From Ruminococcus_G sp963594675 (GTDB taxonomy: Bacteria; Bacillota; Clostridia; Lachnospirales; Lachnospiraceae), in assembly GCA_963594675.1 (NCBI GenBank), contig CAVBGA010000171.1:1-62869 (forward strand): a stretch of DNA of 62,869 nucleotides, in the 5' to 3' direction. Under the pieces are notes generated by a model that searched no databases, was not told where the DNA came from, and saw only the letters and a list, made by a program, of their open reading frames with translations. Below are positions 52,614-61,620 of this stretch, one piece after another (the stretch's first letter is position 1; each line of letters begins with the position of its first letter). Both the position numbers and the translations under genes were made by a program.

Positions 52614-53835
52614 TGTGCACCGTGTACATATTTCGATAATTTCGCACCAGAAATGCCAATTTTAAATTCAAGCAGCTTTTTAGATTTCCCAAATCCACTC
52701 CTAAAATCTCCCGTATTCTGCCCAAGCGATAGTTTAGGGTATTTCTGTGAATGTACATGGCCTCTGCCGTCTCCTTGACGGAACAGTTATTATCCAGATA
52801 AGCCTCCAAGGTTTCGCAAAGGTCTCCTCCCTTCGCTTCATCGGCCCGAACCAGACGTCCCAGATGATTCTCCACGAAATCATCCAAAAATTTTTCATCC
52901 TCCACCCGGGAAATAAAACTGTAGAGGCCCTGATCCTTAAAGAAATAAATTGCCTCCTCTTTGAGTTCCAGATCCGCAGCACGTATCGCAGCTGCCGCCT
53001 CATTTCTACTTAAACGAACATCCTCCAGATAGGCCGCGCTATTTCCTACACCGATGATTAGGTCCCGTCCACATTCCAGCCCTACCAAGTCGCGAATAGA
53101 AAGTAAAATCTTTTTCAGTTCATCTTCATTAATTTGATTGGAAGGAACAAGAGCCAGAACGGAGCCAGTCTGCAGCCGGGTCAGAATATCTTCCGACAAG
53201 TTATAAGAAAAGCGCTCTCGCACCACCCTCTTAATCGCCTGACCCACTGTCAAAGAATCACCGTCCCCAAAGGTCCCGGCAGCTTTTTTATCCTTTCTAT
53301 CATATAAAAATTCTACCACACGAAAGACCCCGGACAAATCAATATTCAAATATCTGGCTTGAGTATAGACGCTTTCTCGATTCAGATGCTCTCCATCCAG
53401 AATGGAACTAAACAATTGTTCCTCGGCATTTCGGGAATTTTCCTCCATTACCAGCCTTTGACACAAAATCTGAGAAAGATCAATTAGGGGATATTCCTGG
53501 GATAGTTCAAAAAGAGGCAAATTGATACTCTGACAATAGGCAAGCAACTCCTGGGAAATCTGGCCTTCATTAATACCCAAGGCCACAATATGATAACTAG
53601 CCATCTCCTCCACCAAAGCAATCATCTTTTGATTGTCATCCGTAACACTGCGGTTAGTCAGCACCACAAATTCCCCTCCATGGATATATTTCTCCATCTT
53701 ATATTCATTTTGGATGCACTGCAGGCAATCTGCAAAATAAATCCATCGCACCTGACGCTGCAGTCCTTCTTCTCCCGCCTTCAGGGTCATCACCCCTCGA
53801 AATTCAGGAATCCTCATGATATCTGCACAGTTCAT
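52609..53835 (-). CDS. PucR family transcriptional regulator (module 2)
   Basis: The 408-residue protein has the N-terminal PucR domain (LRGVMTLKAGEEGLQRQVRWIYFADC-like, EFVVLTNR), a middle GGDEF-like region (VEFLYDRKDK... RFSYNLSEDIL) and the C-terminal helix-turn-helix NCSVKETAEAMYIHRNTLNYRLGRIREIL. It lies directly upstream of the aminotransferase/dehydrogenase operon on the same strand, with a matching promoter block before both. It likely senses the amine or its semialdehyde. Confidence 0.9.
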   Translation of the reverse strand: MNCADIMRIPEFRGVMTLKAGEEGLQRQVRWIYFADCLQCIQNEYKMEKYIHGGEFVVLTNRSVTDDNQKMIALVEEMASYHIVALGINEGQISQELLAYCQSINLPLFELSQEYPLIDLSQILCQRLVMEENSRNAEEQLFSSILDGEHLNRESVYTQARYLNIDLSGVFRVVEFLYDRKDKKAAGTFGDGDSLTVGQAIKRVVRERFSYNLSEDILTRLQTGSVLALVPSNQINEDELKKILLSIRDLVGLECGRDLIIGVGNSAAYLEDVRLSRNEAAAAIRAADLELKEEAIYFFKDQGLYSFISRVEDEKFLDDFVENHLGRLVRADEAKGGDLCETLEAYLDNNCSVKETAEAMYIHRNTLNYRLGRIREILGVDLGNLKSCLNLKLAFLVRNYRNMYTVHK

Positions 53836-53899
53836 GATTTTCTCTCCCTCTATTTTTTGCCGTTTGTAACCTTCAAAACAGCTTTACGTCAAATAGAAC

Positions 53900-53926
53900 T
53901 ATACCTGTGAGTATACCATGATTACT
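53900..53926. promoter_or_regulatory. Promoter block shared by both module 2 units, site B
   Basis: GTATACCATGATTACTT on the plus strand is AAGTAATCATGGTATAC on the minus. On the minus strand TTGGCA with an 18-base spacer leads to TATACT, a plausible promoter for the PucR gene at 53835. The near match to site A suggests shared control. Confidence 0.5.
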
Positions 53927-54010
53927 TAGCACTTGCCAATTCCTCTATCCTTCCCGTATAATAGACCTCGGTTTGCAATTTTTTTATGCTTTTATTCAGG
54001 AGGAATTTCT

Positions 54011-54772
54011 ATGGAATTACATTTGATCCATTTCATCATTATCTGCCCCCTTGTATTTTTAGCTGGATTTGTGGATGCCATCGCTGGCGGCGGCGGACTC
54101 ATCTCTCTTCCCGCTTATATGATCGCCGGCCTTCCCGTCCATAATGCTGTAGCCACCAACAAAATGAGCGCCTGTATGGGAACGTTCCTTACTACAGGAC
54201 GTTTTGCAAAGAACGGATATATCGCCTGGAAAAATGCCATTTTTTATATGATCGCTGCCTTGATTGGTTCCTCTTTAGGAGCAAAATTAGCTCTGCATTT
54301 GGATGATCATTTCTTTAAAATTCTTATGCTGGTTATTTTACCTCTCACCGGTATCTATATCATGTTTGGAAAGGCCTTTACAGAAAGCAAAGAAGAACCT
54401 CTAACTAAAAAGGCGATTCTTCTTACCACTATCATTTCTTTTGCCATCGGAATTTATGATGGATTTTATGGTCCCGGAACAGGCACCTTCCTGCTGCTGT
54501 TATTAACCGGAATCACCCATTTAAATCTACAGAAAGCCAATGGCATTACCAAGGCAATCAATTCCGCCACCAATCTAGCCGCTCTTCTGGTTTACCTTTA
54601 CAGCGGCACAATCTTTCTTTTGTTAGGAATCACAGCAGGTATTTTCGGCATGGCTGGCAACTACGCAGGCAGCAAATGCTTCGATAAAGGGGGGACCAAA
54701 TTTGTAAAACCCCTTATGATTATTGTCTTAGTTATCTTCTTTGTAAAAACACTTAATGAACTATTGGCATAA
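54011..54772 (+). CDS. TauE/SafE family sulfite/anion exporter
   Basis: The 254-residue protein has about eight hydrophobic segments and the two TauE/SafE repeats (FVDAIAGGGGLISLPAYMIAGLPVHNAVATNKMSA and GIYDGFYGPGTGTFLLLLLTG). It is thought to export sulfite, sulfonates or organic acids. The ATG at 54011 is chosen because of AGGAGG; an earlier ATG at 53933 would add a polar leader. It is divergent from the PucR gene of module 2. An export role for the alcohol or acid product there is only a guess. Confidence 0.88.
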   Translation: MELHLIHFIIICPLVFLAGFVDAIAGGGGLISLPAYMIAGLPVHNAVATNKMSACMGTFLTTGRFAKNGYIAWKNAIFYMIAALIGSSLGAKLALHLDDHFFKILMLVILPLTGIYIMFGKAFTESKEEPLTKKAILLTTIISFAIGIYDGFYGPGTGTFLLLLLTGITHLNLQKANGITKAINSATNLAALLVYLYSGTIFLLLGITAGIFGMAGNYAGSKCFDKGGTKFVKPLMIIVLVIFFVKTLNELLA

Positions 54773-54780
54773 ACAAGCAA

Positions 54781-54816
54781 AAGACCGACATCTAGGGAGA
54801 GCAGGATGCCGGTCTT
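54781..54816. terminator. Bidirectional terminator
   Basis: AAGACCGACATC (54781-54792) pairs with GATGCCGGTCTT (54805-54816) with one mismatch, then TCTTT. It lies between the convergent TauE/SafE gene and RbsB-like gene. Confidence 0.8.
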
Positions 54817-54855
54817 CTTTATGTGCAAAAGGTTTTATTAAGGAGCGAAAATTAT

Positions 54856-55935
54856 TTATGATGCACTGTCTGTTGTATCAAGACCTTCCAGATATGCATT
54901 CATCTTCTCAAGGTTTTCCTGAGCATTTTCTTTGGTAACAATCTCAGCCTGAGTATTAATGAAGCTGTCCACTTCTTCGCCGTTCAGTTTCTTCACTGCA
55001 GTTTCAATAGCTGCATAACCCTGATCATACGGATTCTGAGCAATTGTCATTGTCTCTTCTCCATCAAGGATGGACTGACAAGCAGAAGAAATACCGTCAA
55101 ATCCAAGGAAAATCGTGTTCTTGAAAGCTTCATTGTCTTTTGCTGCACGTGCTGCTGCGATAGCACAGTCATCATTATGGCAAGCTACAATAGCTACACC
55201 TTCCGGATGGTTCTGCATGATAGCTTCCATACAGTTAACCGCTTTATCTGCTACTGCATCTGTATACTGAACCTCGTCTTCCAGGAATGTTCCGCCAGAT
55301 TCTTCTACACCTTCCTGATAACCGTTCTTACGAGCCTCAGCAGTAGAGTCACCCTGCACACCAGCCAGACAAACCAGATTTACTTCATCCCAGCCAGCTT
55401 CTTTCGCTGCCTCATAAGCAGCTTCAGCACCCATCTTTGCTGCATCTTGCTGTCCACAACCGATCAAAGCAACTTTCTTATCAGAATCAAAGTCAGTATC
55501 AATAGCAAATACCGGAATATCTACATCCTGGATCAATGTTGCTACCAAATCACCCTGAAGAGGAGCAACGATCAATGCATCATATTTTCCAGATGCAAGA
55601 TCTGTCTCAATCATGTTCTGCTGCTCATCGTAAGCTGTCTCAGAGGTAGCACCCTTCATATCAATGCTAACGCCCAGATCATCAGCTGCAGCCTGGCAGC
55701 CAGCCATCAGATATTTTGTGTACTCATTAGAAGTTGTCTTAAATACAACGTCGATAGTGTAGTCTCCGGATCCGGACTCGTCTGATGAAGAATCGCTGGA
55801 ACTGGAAGAATCTGATGAAGAAGAGGAATCATCCGATAAATCCGATGAACTTCCGCATCCTGCCAGAGAAGCAACACACATTGCTGATACCAGAGCAAGT
55901 GCACCAAATTTTCTACACATGTTTTTAAATTTCAT
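54856..55935 (-). CDS. RbsB-like sugar-binding lipoprotein, tandem copy A (orphan)
   Basis: The 359-residue lipoprotein has signal MKFKNMCRKFGALALVSAMCVASLAGCG and a long Ser/Asp linker. A type 1 periplasmic-binding fold follows (DVVFKTTSNEYTKYLMAGCQAAADDLG, AYDEQQNMIETDLASGKYDALIVAPLQGD, AIDTDFDSDKKVALIGCGQQ). It is over 80% identical by eye to the gene at 56.4-57.4 kb. Neither has a permease or ATPase beside it. It may feed a remote transporter or be a sensor ligand protein. AAAGGAGGG precedes the start. Confidence 0.92.
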   Translation of the reverse strand: MKFKNMCRKFGALALVSAMCVASLAGCGSSSDLSDDSSSSSDSSSSSDSSSDESGSGDYTIDVVFKTTSNEYTKYLMAGCQAAADDLGVSIDMKGATSETAYDEQQNMIETDLASGKYDALIVAPLQGDLVATLIQDVDIPVFAIDTDFDSDKKVALIGCGQQDAAKMGAEAAYEAAKEAGWDEVNLVCLAGVQGDSTAEARKNGYQEGVEESGGTFLEDEVQYTDAVADKAVNCMEAIMQNHPEGVAIVACHNDDCAIAAARAAKDNEAFKNTIFLGFDGISSACQSILDGEETMTIAQNPYDQGYAAIETAVKKLNGEEVDSFINTQAEIVTKENAQENLEKMNAYLEGLDTTDSAS

Positions 55936-56044
55936 TTTGTACCCTCCTTTATTACTGCTGTCTTGAAAGTATTCGAAAAAATTTTCTCTCTTTTTTCACT
56001 TTCTCGCTTCGTTATATTTATTTTATGACCCTCCAAAAAAGATA

Positions 56045-56077
56045 TCGAGAACAAAACAACATTTATTTAGCACAAAA
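56045..56077 (-). promoter_or_regulatory. Conserved upstream element, copy A
   Basis: TCGAGAACAAAA (56045-56056) and TAGCACAAAA (56068-56077) lie upstream of copy A. The same two blocks with identical 23-base offset occur before copy B. The spacer also holds GATGTGC-N8-GCACATC (56084-56105). These may be a shared operator and promoter. Confidence 0.6.
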
Positions 56078-56241
56078 CAACAAGATGTGCTATTTTCGGC
56101 ACATCCTCTTAATTTCCGATTATTCCTTGTGCATTTTCCCGATTAATTAGTTTTTTAACAATTATTTTTATGCATTTTCTATGTTTTTTCATGTATGTCA
56201 TAAAAAATAGCACAAATTATATATTTCTTTTTTGACATAAA

Positions 56242-56276
56242 AGACAGCACCTAGATTTTCATCCACGGTGCTGTCT
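56242..56276 (-). terminator. Terminator of RbsB-like copy B
   Basis: AGACAGCACC (56242-56251) pairs perfectly with GGTGCTGTCT (56267-56276). On the minus strand TTTTATG follows. Confidence 0.75.
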
Positions 56277-56359
56277 CGGAGAGATTACATTATACTATTT
56301 TACCTATTCAATATATTCAAAAGGATATTCGGAAAAGAACTTTACAATAAATTTATCAA

Positions 56360-57430
56360 TTACTCAGCGCCTTCTACGTCACTCATATCCAGCTCATCAA
56401 GGTAAGCATTCATCTTCTCAAGATTCTCCTGAGCATTGTCTTTGGTAACAATCTCTGCTCCTGTATTTACAAAGCTATCAACTTCTTCACCATTCAGCTT
56501 CTTCACTGCTGTCTCGATTGCTGAATAGCCCTGATCATATGGATTCTGTGCGATGGTCATGGTTTCCTCGTCATCCAGAATAGACTGGCAAGCAGTGGAG
56601 ATTCCATCGAATCCAAGGAAAATAGTATTCTTGTAAGCATCATTGTCTTTTGCTGCACGTGCTGCTGCCATAGCACAGTCATCATTATGGCAAGCGATAA
56701 TTGCAACACCCTCCGGATGATTCTGCATAATCGCTTCCATACAGTTAACTGCTTTGTCTGCTACTGCATCTGTATACTGAACTTCATCCTCAAGGAAGGT
56801 TCCACCAGCTTCTTCAATTCCTTCCTGATATCCGGATTTACGTGCCTCAGCAGTGGTATCTCCCTGAACACCTGCCATACAAACCAGTTCAATTTTGTCC
56901 CAGCCTGCTTCTTTTGCTGCATCATAAGCAGCCTCAGCACCCATCTTTGCCGCATCTTCCTGACCGCATCCGATCAGAGCAACCTTCTTATCTGAATCAA
57001 AATCTGTATCAATTGCAAATACCGGAATATCTACATTTTGAATCAGAGTTGCTACCATATCTCCCTGAAGAGGGGCAACAATCATTGCATCATATTTTCC
57101 AGATGCAAGATCTGTCTCAATCATATTCTGCTGTTCATCATAAGCTGTCTCAGAAGTAGCACCCTTCATATCCACAGTAACACCCAAATCATTGGCAGCT
57201 GCCTGGCATCCTGCGATCATATATTTGGTATACTCATTGGAGGTTGTTTTAAATACCACATCGATGGTATAATCTCCAGATCCATCTGATGAATCTTCTG
57301 AAGCATCCGATGAGCTATCTGCTGCATCAGAAGAATCTGATGAACTGCCACATCCTGCCAAAGATCCTACACACATTGCGGCTACTACGGTAATCGTACC
57401 AAACTTTTTGCACATGTTTTTCAACTTCAT
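56360..57430 (-). CDS. RbsB-like sugar-binding lipoprotein, tandem copy B (orphan)
   Basis: The 356-residue near-duplicate of copy A has signal MKLKNMCKKFGTITVVAAMCVGSLAGCG and then the same type 1 binding fold. Most differences lie in the signal and linker. The binding-pocket stretches (VFKTTSNEYTKY, VAPLQGDMVATLIQNVDIPVF, ACHNDDCA, FLGFDGIS) are shared, so the ligand is probably the same or very close. AGGGAGGG precedes the start. Its own terminator and promoter element show the two copies are separately transcribed. Confidence 0.92.
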   Translation of the reverse strand: MKLKNMCKKFGTITVVAAMCVGSLAGCGSSSDSSDAADSSSDASEDSSDGSGDYTIDVVFKTTSNEYTKYMIAGCQAAANDLGVTVDMKGATSETAYDEQQNMIETDLASGKYDAMIVAPLQGDMVATLIQNVDIPVFAIDTDFDSDKKVALIGCGQEDAAKMGAEAAYDAAKEAGWDKIELVCMAGVQGDTTAEARKSGYQEGIEEAGGTFLEDEVQYTDAVADKAVNCMEAIMQNHPEGVAIIACHNDDCAMAAARAAKDNDAYKNTIFLGFDGISTACQSILDDEETMTIAQNPYDQGYSAIETAVKKLNGEEVDSFVNTGAEIVTKDNAQENLEKMNAYLDELDMSDVEGAE

Positions 57431-57829
57431 TCTTATTACCCTCCCTAGCTTATCATCGGTCCCTTTGCCCCGTCGCCCATACGGTTTTCATTACGAAAGC
57501 TATGCGAAATATACTTCATGTAAATCATAGGTTCCGATCATAAATTTTTCACAGGAGATTTCTATTTTTCTTTTGCTCTCCTGCTTTATAGACTTATTAT
57601 ATCCATCGCTCTATCATATTTCGAGAACAAAAGGGGACAAAACTAGCACTAAACTACGATTCCCTGATTTTTCGTCATGTCGTCATTAATTCAGTACTTT
57701 TTTTGTGCATTTTTTCTAATATGTCATTTTTTTATCATGCATTATATGCTTTTTGCATAATCTATAACGCTTTTCATTTTCAATCCGCACGATATTACGA
57801 TTGTGAGATTTCCAATACGAAACATCTTA
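57431..57829. other. AT-rich upstream region of copy B
   Basis: No gene is visible. TCGAGAACAAAA at 57621-57632 and TAGCACTAAA at 57644-57653 repeat the spacing found upstream of copy A, and TATAAT occurs on the minus strand near 57600. The remainder is AT-rich. Confidence 0.6.
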
Positions 57830-58915
57830 CTACTGCCAGAGATTAACATACTCCCTAAAACGAGGAAGAGGAATGTTAATCATTCCGCGAGCTGAAGACT
57901 GCAATATATGTTTTTTCATTAAGCGGCTTCTGAGGGAAGCAAAACTTGACTCTTTCTCCATTTTCGATTTAATTTCTGCAACAGTTCCCGTCTCAGAATT
58001 CAATATAAGCTTAACCAGCTCTTGCTCTGCTACTGTTAATGTACTCCATATTAAATCATATTGGGAGCCTATATTTTCATCAAAAGTTGCTTCAACCTCC
58101 TCATCTATAGAAGATTTTTGCAGATTGAAGCATATTTCTCCCAACACCTGATAACCATAGGCATATCCACAAGTAAATTTTGCTAAAACAGCTGCCTGTT
58201 CATGGCTAATCCCTAACAATACTCTATATTTTTGCGTCATACTATGAAGATTTAACGGTTTCATTGTAATAGATTCATTTCTTACAAAGAAAGATAAGTG
58301 AGGAACATTGACAAAATCCTCAATATTTTTGGAAAGACCAGTGCAAATAAAACGTACATCTTTATCTGGTTCCATAAAGATTGTCCCCAATATAGATAAA
58401 AAACGTACCATATCGTCCGTTTTCGCTATATCGTCAATACCTATCAACACTCTGAATCCTGCCTTTTTAGCAAGAACAAGCATATCCTTCAAAGCAGCCT
58501 CATCTGAATAATAACGGTCATTGTCTCCCGTCGTAATTTCAGAGCTAATACCCGACTCAGCACTAGCAATTGCGAGACTACCACCCAGTTTCGCATTAAC
58601 TCTATAACTTCTATTCTTTGTCTTGGCATCAACAAAATTTTCCCGACTCATAAGAGAAATCAAAGTTTGCAAAGGATCTCCGCCAGCCGACAAAGCATAC
58701 ACCAACCAATTCGATTGCTCTCTAAAATAATCCATTACCAAGGAATATTCAACCGATTTACCAGATCCACGAAGGCCAACGATTTTATATACATATTTGT
58801 AAGAATCTAAACTCTCAAAATTTTGTATAATATCTTCCGAATAATGAGTTTCTATCAAAGCTTTTCCAGCGATTCCTGGTGTTCTTGTAAATGGACTAAT
58901 CCTGGCTTCCTTCAT
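57830..58915 (-). CDS. Stand-alone AAA-type ATPase with winged-helix-like C-terminus
   Basis: The 361-residue protein has Walker A GLRGSGKS near residue 48, Walker B RVLIGIDDIAK near 160 and a sensor-like RFICTGLSKNI. Its C-terminal part (TVAEQELVKLIL...SSFASLRSRLMKKHILQSSARG) resembles a winged helix. This is the layout of archaeal/STAND-type ATP-binding proteins. No membrane segments are seen. It is single, AT-rich around, and not in an operon. The function is unknown; a role in signalling or defence is a guess. Confidence 0.8.
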   Translation of the reverse strand: MKEARISPFTRTPGIAGKALIETHYSEDIIQNFESLDSYKYVYKIVGLRGSGKSVEYSLVMDYFREQSNWLVYALSAGGDPLQTLISLMSRENFVDAKTKNRSYRVNAKLGGSLAIASAESGISSEITTGDNDRYYSDEAALKDMLVLAKKAGFRVLIGIDDIAKTDDMVRFLSILGTIFMEPDKDVRFICTGLSKNIEDFVNVPHLSFFVRNESITMKPLNLHSMTQKYRVLLGISHEQAAVLAKFTCGYAYGYQVLGEICFNLQKSSIDEEVEATFDENIGSQYDLIWSTLTVAEQELVKLILNSETGTVAEIKSKMEKESSFASLRSRLMKKHILQSSARGMINIPLPRFREYVNLWQ

Positions 58916-59065
58916 GTAATCACCCCTTACGATTTCCTATTTTGATTTTGTGATGCATTATTTTTTTTGTGAACTTTTGTGATTTTTAATGTGTTTTTTT
59001 ATACCACTGTGATGTTTGCAATTTCATTGTAACCTCACTCCGATCGAATATCAAGTTCACAAATC

Positions 59066-60028
59066 CTACAATTTACTGGGAGCAAATCCCATTATCTTCT
59101 TAAAAAGGCGGGAAAAATAGTTCAAATCATAAATTCCCACCATCTCTGCCGCTTTTTTTATCGGCATCTTTCCTTTCTGAATGTACTCTGACGCACGCAT
59201 AATCCGCATACGATTCACATAATTTACTGGGGAAAAGCCCGTGACATCCTTAAAAATCTTCCGAAAATAATTAGGGGTAAAGGAGCACATTTCCGCCACC
59301 TGATTAAAATCCATTTTCTCCCCTAAATGCTGATCAATATAATGAAGTACACCGGCAATAGCCCTTTGGTTGGCCTTGGAATGGATCATATATTGCTGAT
59401 TCTGTCGATTCTGCGCTTTTTTCAGATAGAGAAGTATCATTTCCAAGCTCTTCTTCTGCATCATCCCATCCAGTTTCTGACTATCATCCAAATTTTCTTC
59501 TCGCCCCAAGCGTTTGTGTGCTTCCAATCCATTGTCCAGCATGGTCTTTACAAAGGTCACTTCCGCCGGAGACAGATGAATAACGCCCTGCTTATTGCTG
59601 TTCACTTCGTAATTGGTATGATTATACAGGCCTTCTTTATAATATTCCTCTCGATTTCCAAAGGATTCCTCCAAGACATTCAAAATCTCTTTTTGAGATA
59701 TATGAAGATTTTCAAAAAGAGATTCTCCAGCATTCAATAATTCCAGCAAATCCGGCTCTATACTGTCTGTCATAAATTGACAGTTATAAATTTCAATTTT
59801 TCCATTAGGGGAGTAACCATGCTCTTGATGGGCCGAAATCAATACCGCATCTCCAGGAAGTAAGAGGGTTTCTACATTTTTATAAATATGACGACAGGAA
59901 CCACTGCTCACCAAGAGGATTTCATAATATTCATGTTTATGTAAACCAACGCCCCTGGTATCTGTCCACACCTCAAAAGAAATGTCCGAGCCGTTCTTCG
60001 AATAAAAATCAAAATATGGATATTCCAC
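59066..60028 (-). CDS. AraC family transcriptional regulator
   Basis: The protein has an N-terminal cupin (VWTDTRGVGLHKHEYYEILLVSSGSCRHIYKN) and the C-terminal AraC pair (MDFNQVAEMCSFTPNYFRKIFKDVTGFSPVNYVNRMRI and AAEMVGIYDLNYFSRLFKKIMGFAPSKL). GTG 60028 is preferred because AAGGAAGG lies before it; an ATG at 60058 is 10 codons upstream and also possible. It is divergent from the sodium symporter gene and may control it. Confidence 0.9.
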   Translation of the reverse strand: MEYPYFDFYSKNGSDISFEVWTDTRGVGLHKHEYYEILLVSSGSCRHIYKNVETLLLPGDAVLISAHQEHGYSPNGKIEIYNCQFMTDSIEPDLLELLNAGESLFENLHISQKEILNVLEESFGNREEYYKEGLYNHTNYEVNSNKQGVIHLSPAEVTFVKTMLDNGLEAHKRLGREENLDDSQKLDGMMQKKSLEMILLYLKKAQNRQNQQYMIHSKANQRAIAGVLHYIDQHLGEKMDFNQVAEMCSFTPNYFRKIFKDVTGFSPVNYVNRMRIMRASEYIQKGKMPIKKAAEMVGIYDLNYFSRLFKKIMGFAPSKL

Positions 60029-60245
60029 GATACCTGTCCTTCCTTTCTTAACGTCCATTCACGTCTCTCAAAAGTATACCAAGAAAATGGATATTTTACA
60101 CCTTATCGTTAGACATACGATGGGCAAAATGTTACTATATCCCTAGTTGAAAATGAAGCTGTCTGTACGCCAAGACCCGATTGTTCATCTTGTCTCGTCC
60201 GCCAGCTTTACAATAAATTTACAAGCATACAAGAAGGAGATTCGT

Positions 60246-61568
60246 GTGAAAAAGAGAGAATCATTTAGCAGCAGATGGGGATTCATTCTGGCATGTATCG
60301 GATCCGCTGTAGGTATGGGCAATATCTGGATGTTTTCCACCAGAGTTTCCCTATACGGCGGTGGTGCATTCCTGATCCCCTACCTAATCTTTGTACTTCT
60401 TCTGGCCTCTACCGGTGTCATCGGAGAAATGAGTTTTGGCCGCGCCACCCACGCCGGCCCGGTGGATGCCTTTGGCTTCGCCTGTGAAAGTAAACAGAAA
60501 AAGAAATTGGGACAAGTCTTAGGCCTCATCCCCGTTCTTGGCTCCCTGGCTATGGCCATCGGCTATACCGTTGTTATGGGTTGGATTTTAAAATATACCT
60601 TCGGTGCCTTTACCGGCTCTACCATAGCTTCTGACAACACGGAAGCTTATGTAAACCGATTTACTACCATGGCTAGCGCCTTCGGCAATACGGGATGGCA
60701 GACAGTGGCTCTGGTTATCTGTATTACCATTATGATGTTCGGAGTGGGAAAGGGAATCGAGAAAGCCAATAAGATCATGATGCCCATTTTCTTCTTTTTA
60801 TTTCTGGTATTGGCGGTTTATGTGACATTTCAAAATGGCGCTGCAGAAGGCTACCGCTATATTTTCAGCATTGACCCTGATGCGATCCGAAACCCGAAAA
60901 CCTGGATTTTTGCCTTAGGACAGGCCTTCTTCTCTCTGTCCATCGCGGGAAATGGAACACTGATCTACGGTTCCTATCTGTCTGACCAAGAGGATATTCC
61001 CAGTTCAGCAAGACGAGTAGCTCTTTTTGATACCATTGCAGCTATGCTGGCCGCTTTGGTTATCATACCCGCCATGGCAAGTAGCGGAGCCCAGTTGGAC
61101 CAGGGCGGCCCTGGCCTGCTCTTTATCTATCTGCCTAAACTGATCAGCGATATGCCTGGAAGCCGAATTATCGTTATCATCTTCTTTGTGGCAGTGCTCT
61201 TTGCAGGAATGACATCTTTGATCAATCTCTACGAAGCACCTATTGCCACGGTGCAGGAGCGTTTCCACCTGGCCCGCACCTCAGCCTGCGCTGTTATAGG
61301 TATCATAGGACTACTGATTTCTGTAATCATTCAGGGCATTGTATCTGATTGGATGGATGTGCTCTCTATCTATATCTGTCCCTTGGGGGCAGGCCTAGCC
61401 GGCATCATGTTCTTCTGGGTACTTGGTCGTACCTACGTGGAAGATGAAGTAAATAAAGGCAGTCGAAAGAAAATCGGGGCTTATTTCTATCCCCTTTGCA
61501 AGTACGTCTTTGTTCCGATTTGCTTTATTGTCCTGGTATTGGGTATTGCACTGGGGGGAATCGGCTAA
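60246..61568 (+). CDS. Neurotransmitter:sodium symporter family transporter
   Basis: The 441-residue protein has about 11-12 hydrophobic segments and the family start SRWGFILACIGSAVGMGNIWMF...GGGAFLIPYLIF. NSS transporters bring in amino acids with Na+. The usual NIWRFP is NIWMFS here, so the Arg of the outer gate in LeuT is Met. The start is GTG 60246 with AGAAGGAG; an ATG at 60147 lacks a binding site. The substrate may be an amino acid or related compound. Confidence 0.88.
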   Translation: MKKRESFSSRWGFILACIGSAVGMGNIWMFSTRVSLYGGGAFLIPYLIFVLLLASTGVIGEMSFGRATHAGPVDAFGFACESKQKKKLGQVLGLIPVLGSLAMAIGYTVVMGWILKYTFGAFTGSTIASDNTEAYVNRFTTMASAFGNTGWQTVALVICITIMMFGVGKGIEKANKIMMPIFFFLFLVLAVYVTFQNGAAEGYRYIFSIDPDAIRNPKTWIFALGQAFFSLSIAGNGTLIYGSYLSDQEDIPSSARRVALFDTIAAMLAALVIIPAMASSGAQLDQGGPGLLFIYLPKLISDMPGSRIIVIIFFVAVLFAGMTSLINLYEAPIATVQERFHLARTSACAVIGIIGLLISVIIQGIVSDWMDVLSIYICPLGAGLAGIMFFWVLGRTYVEDEVNKGSRKKIGAYFYPLCKYVFVPICFIVLVLGIALGGIG

Positions 61569-61620
61569 AGCGATAGGAAATATAGATAAAAATAATTCAA
61601 ATTTATGTTTATTGCACTAT

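Noticed and set aside
11012..57713. Recurring TTTTTGTGCAT in several spacers (11012, 45704, 56127, 57700)
   Set aside because: Short and T-rich, occurring in AT-rich spacers with varied position and strand relative to genes; chance cannot be excluded.
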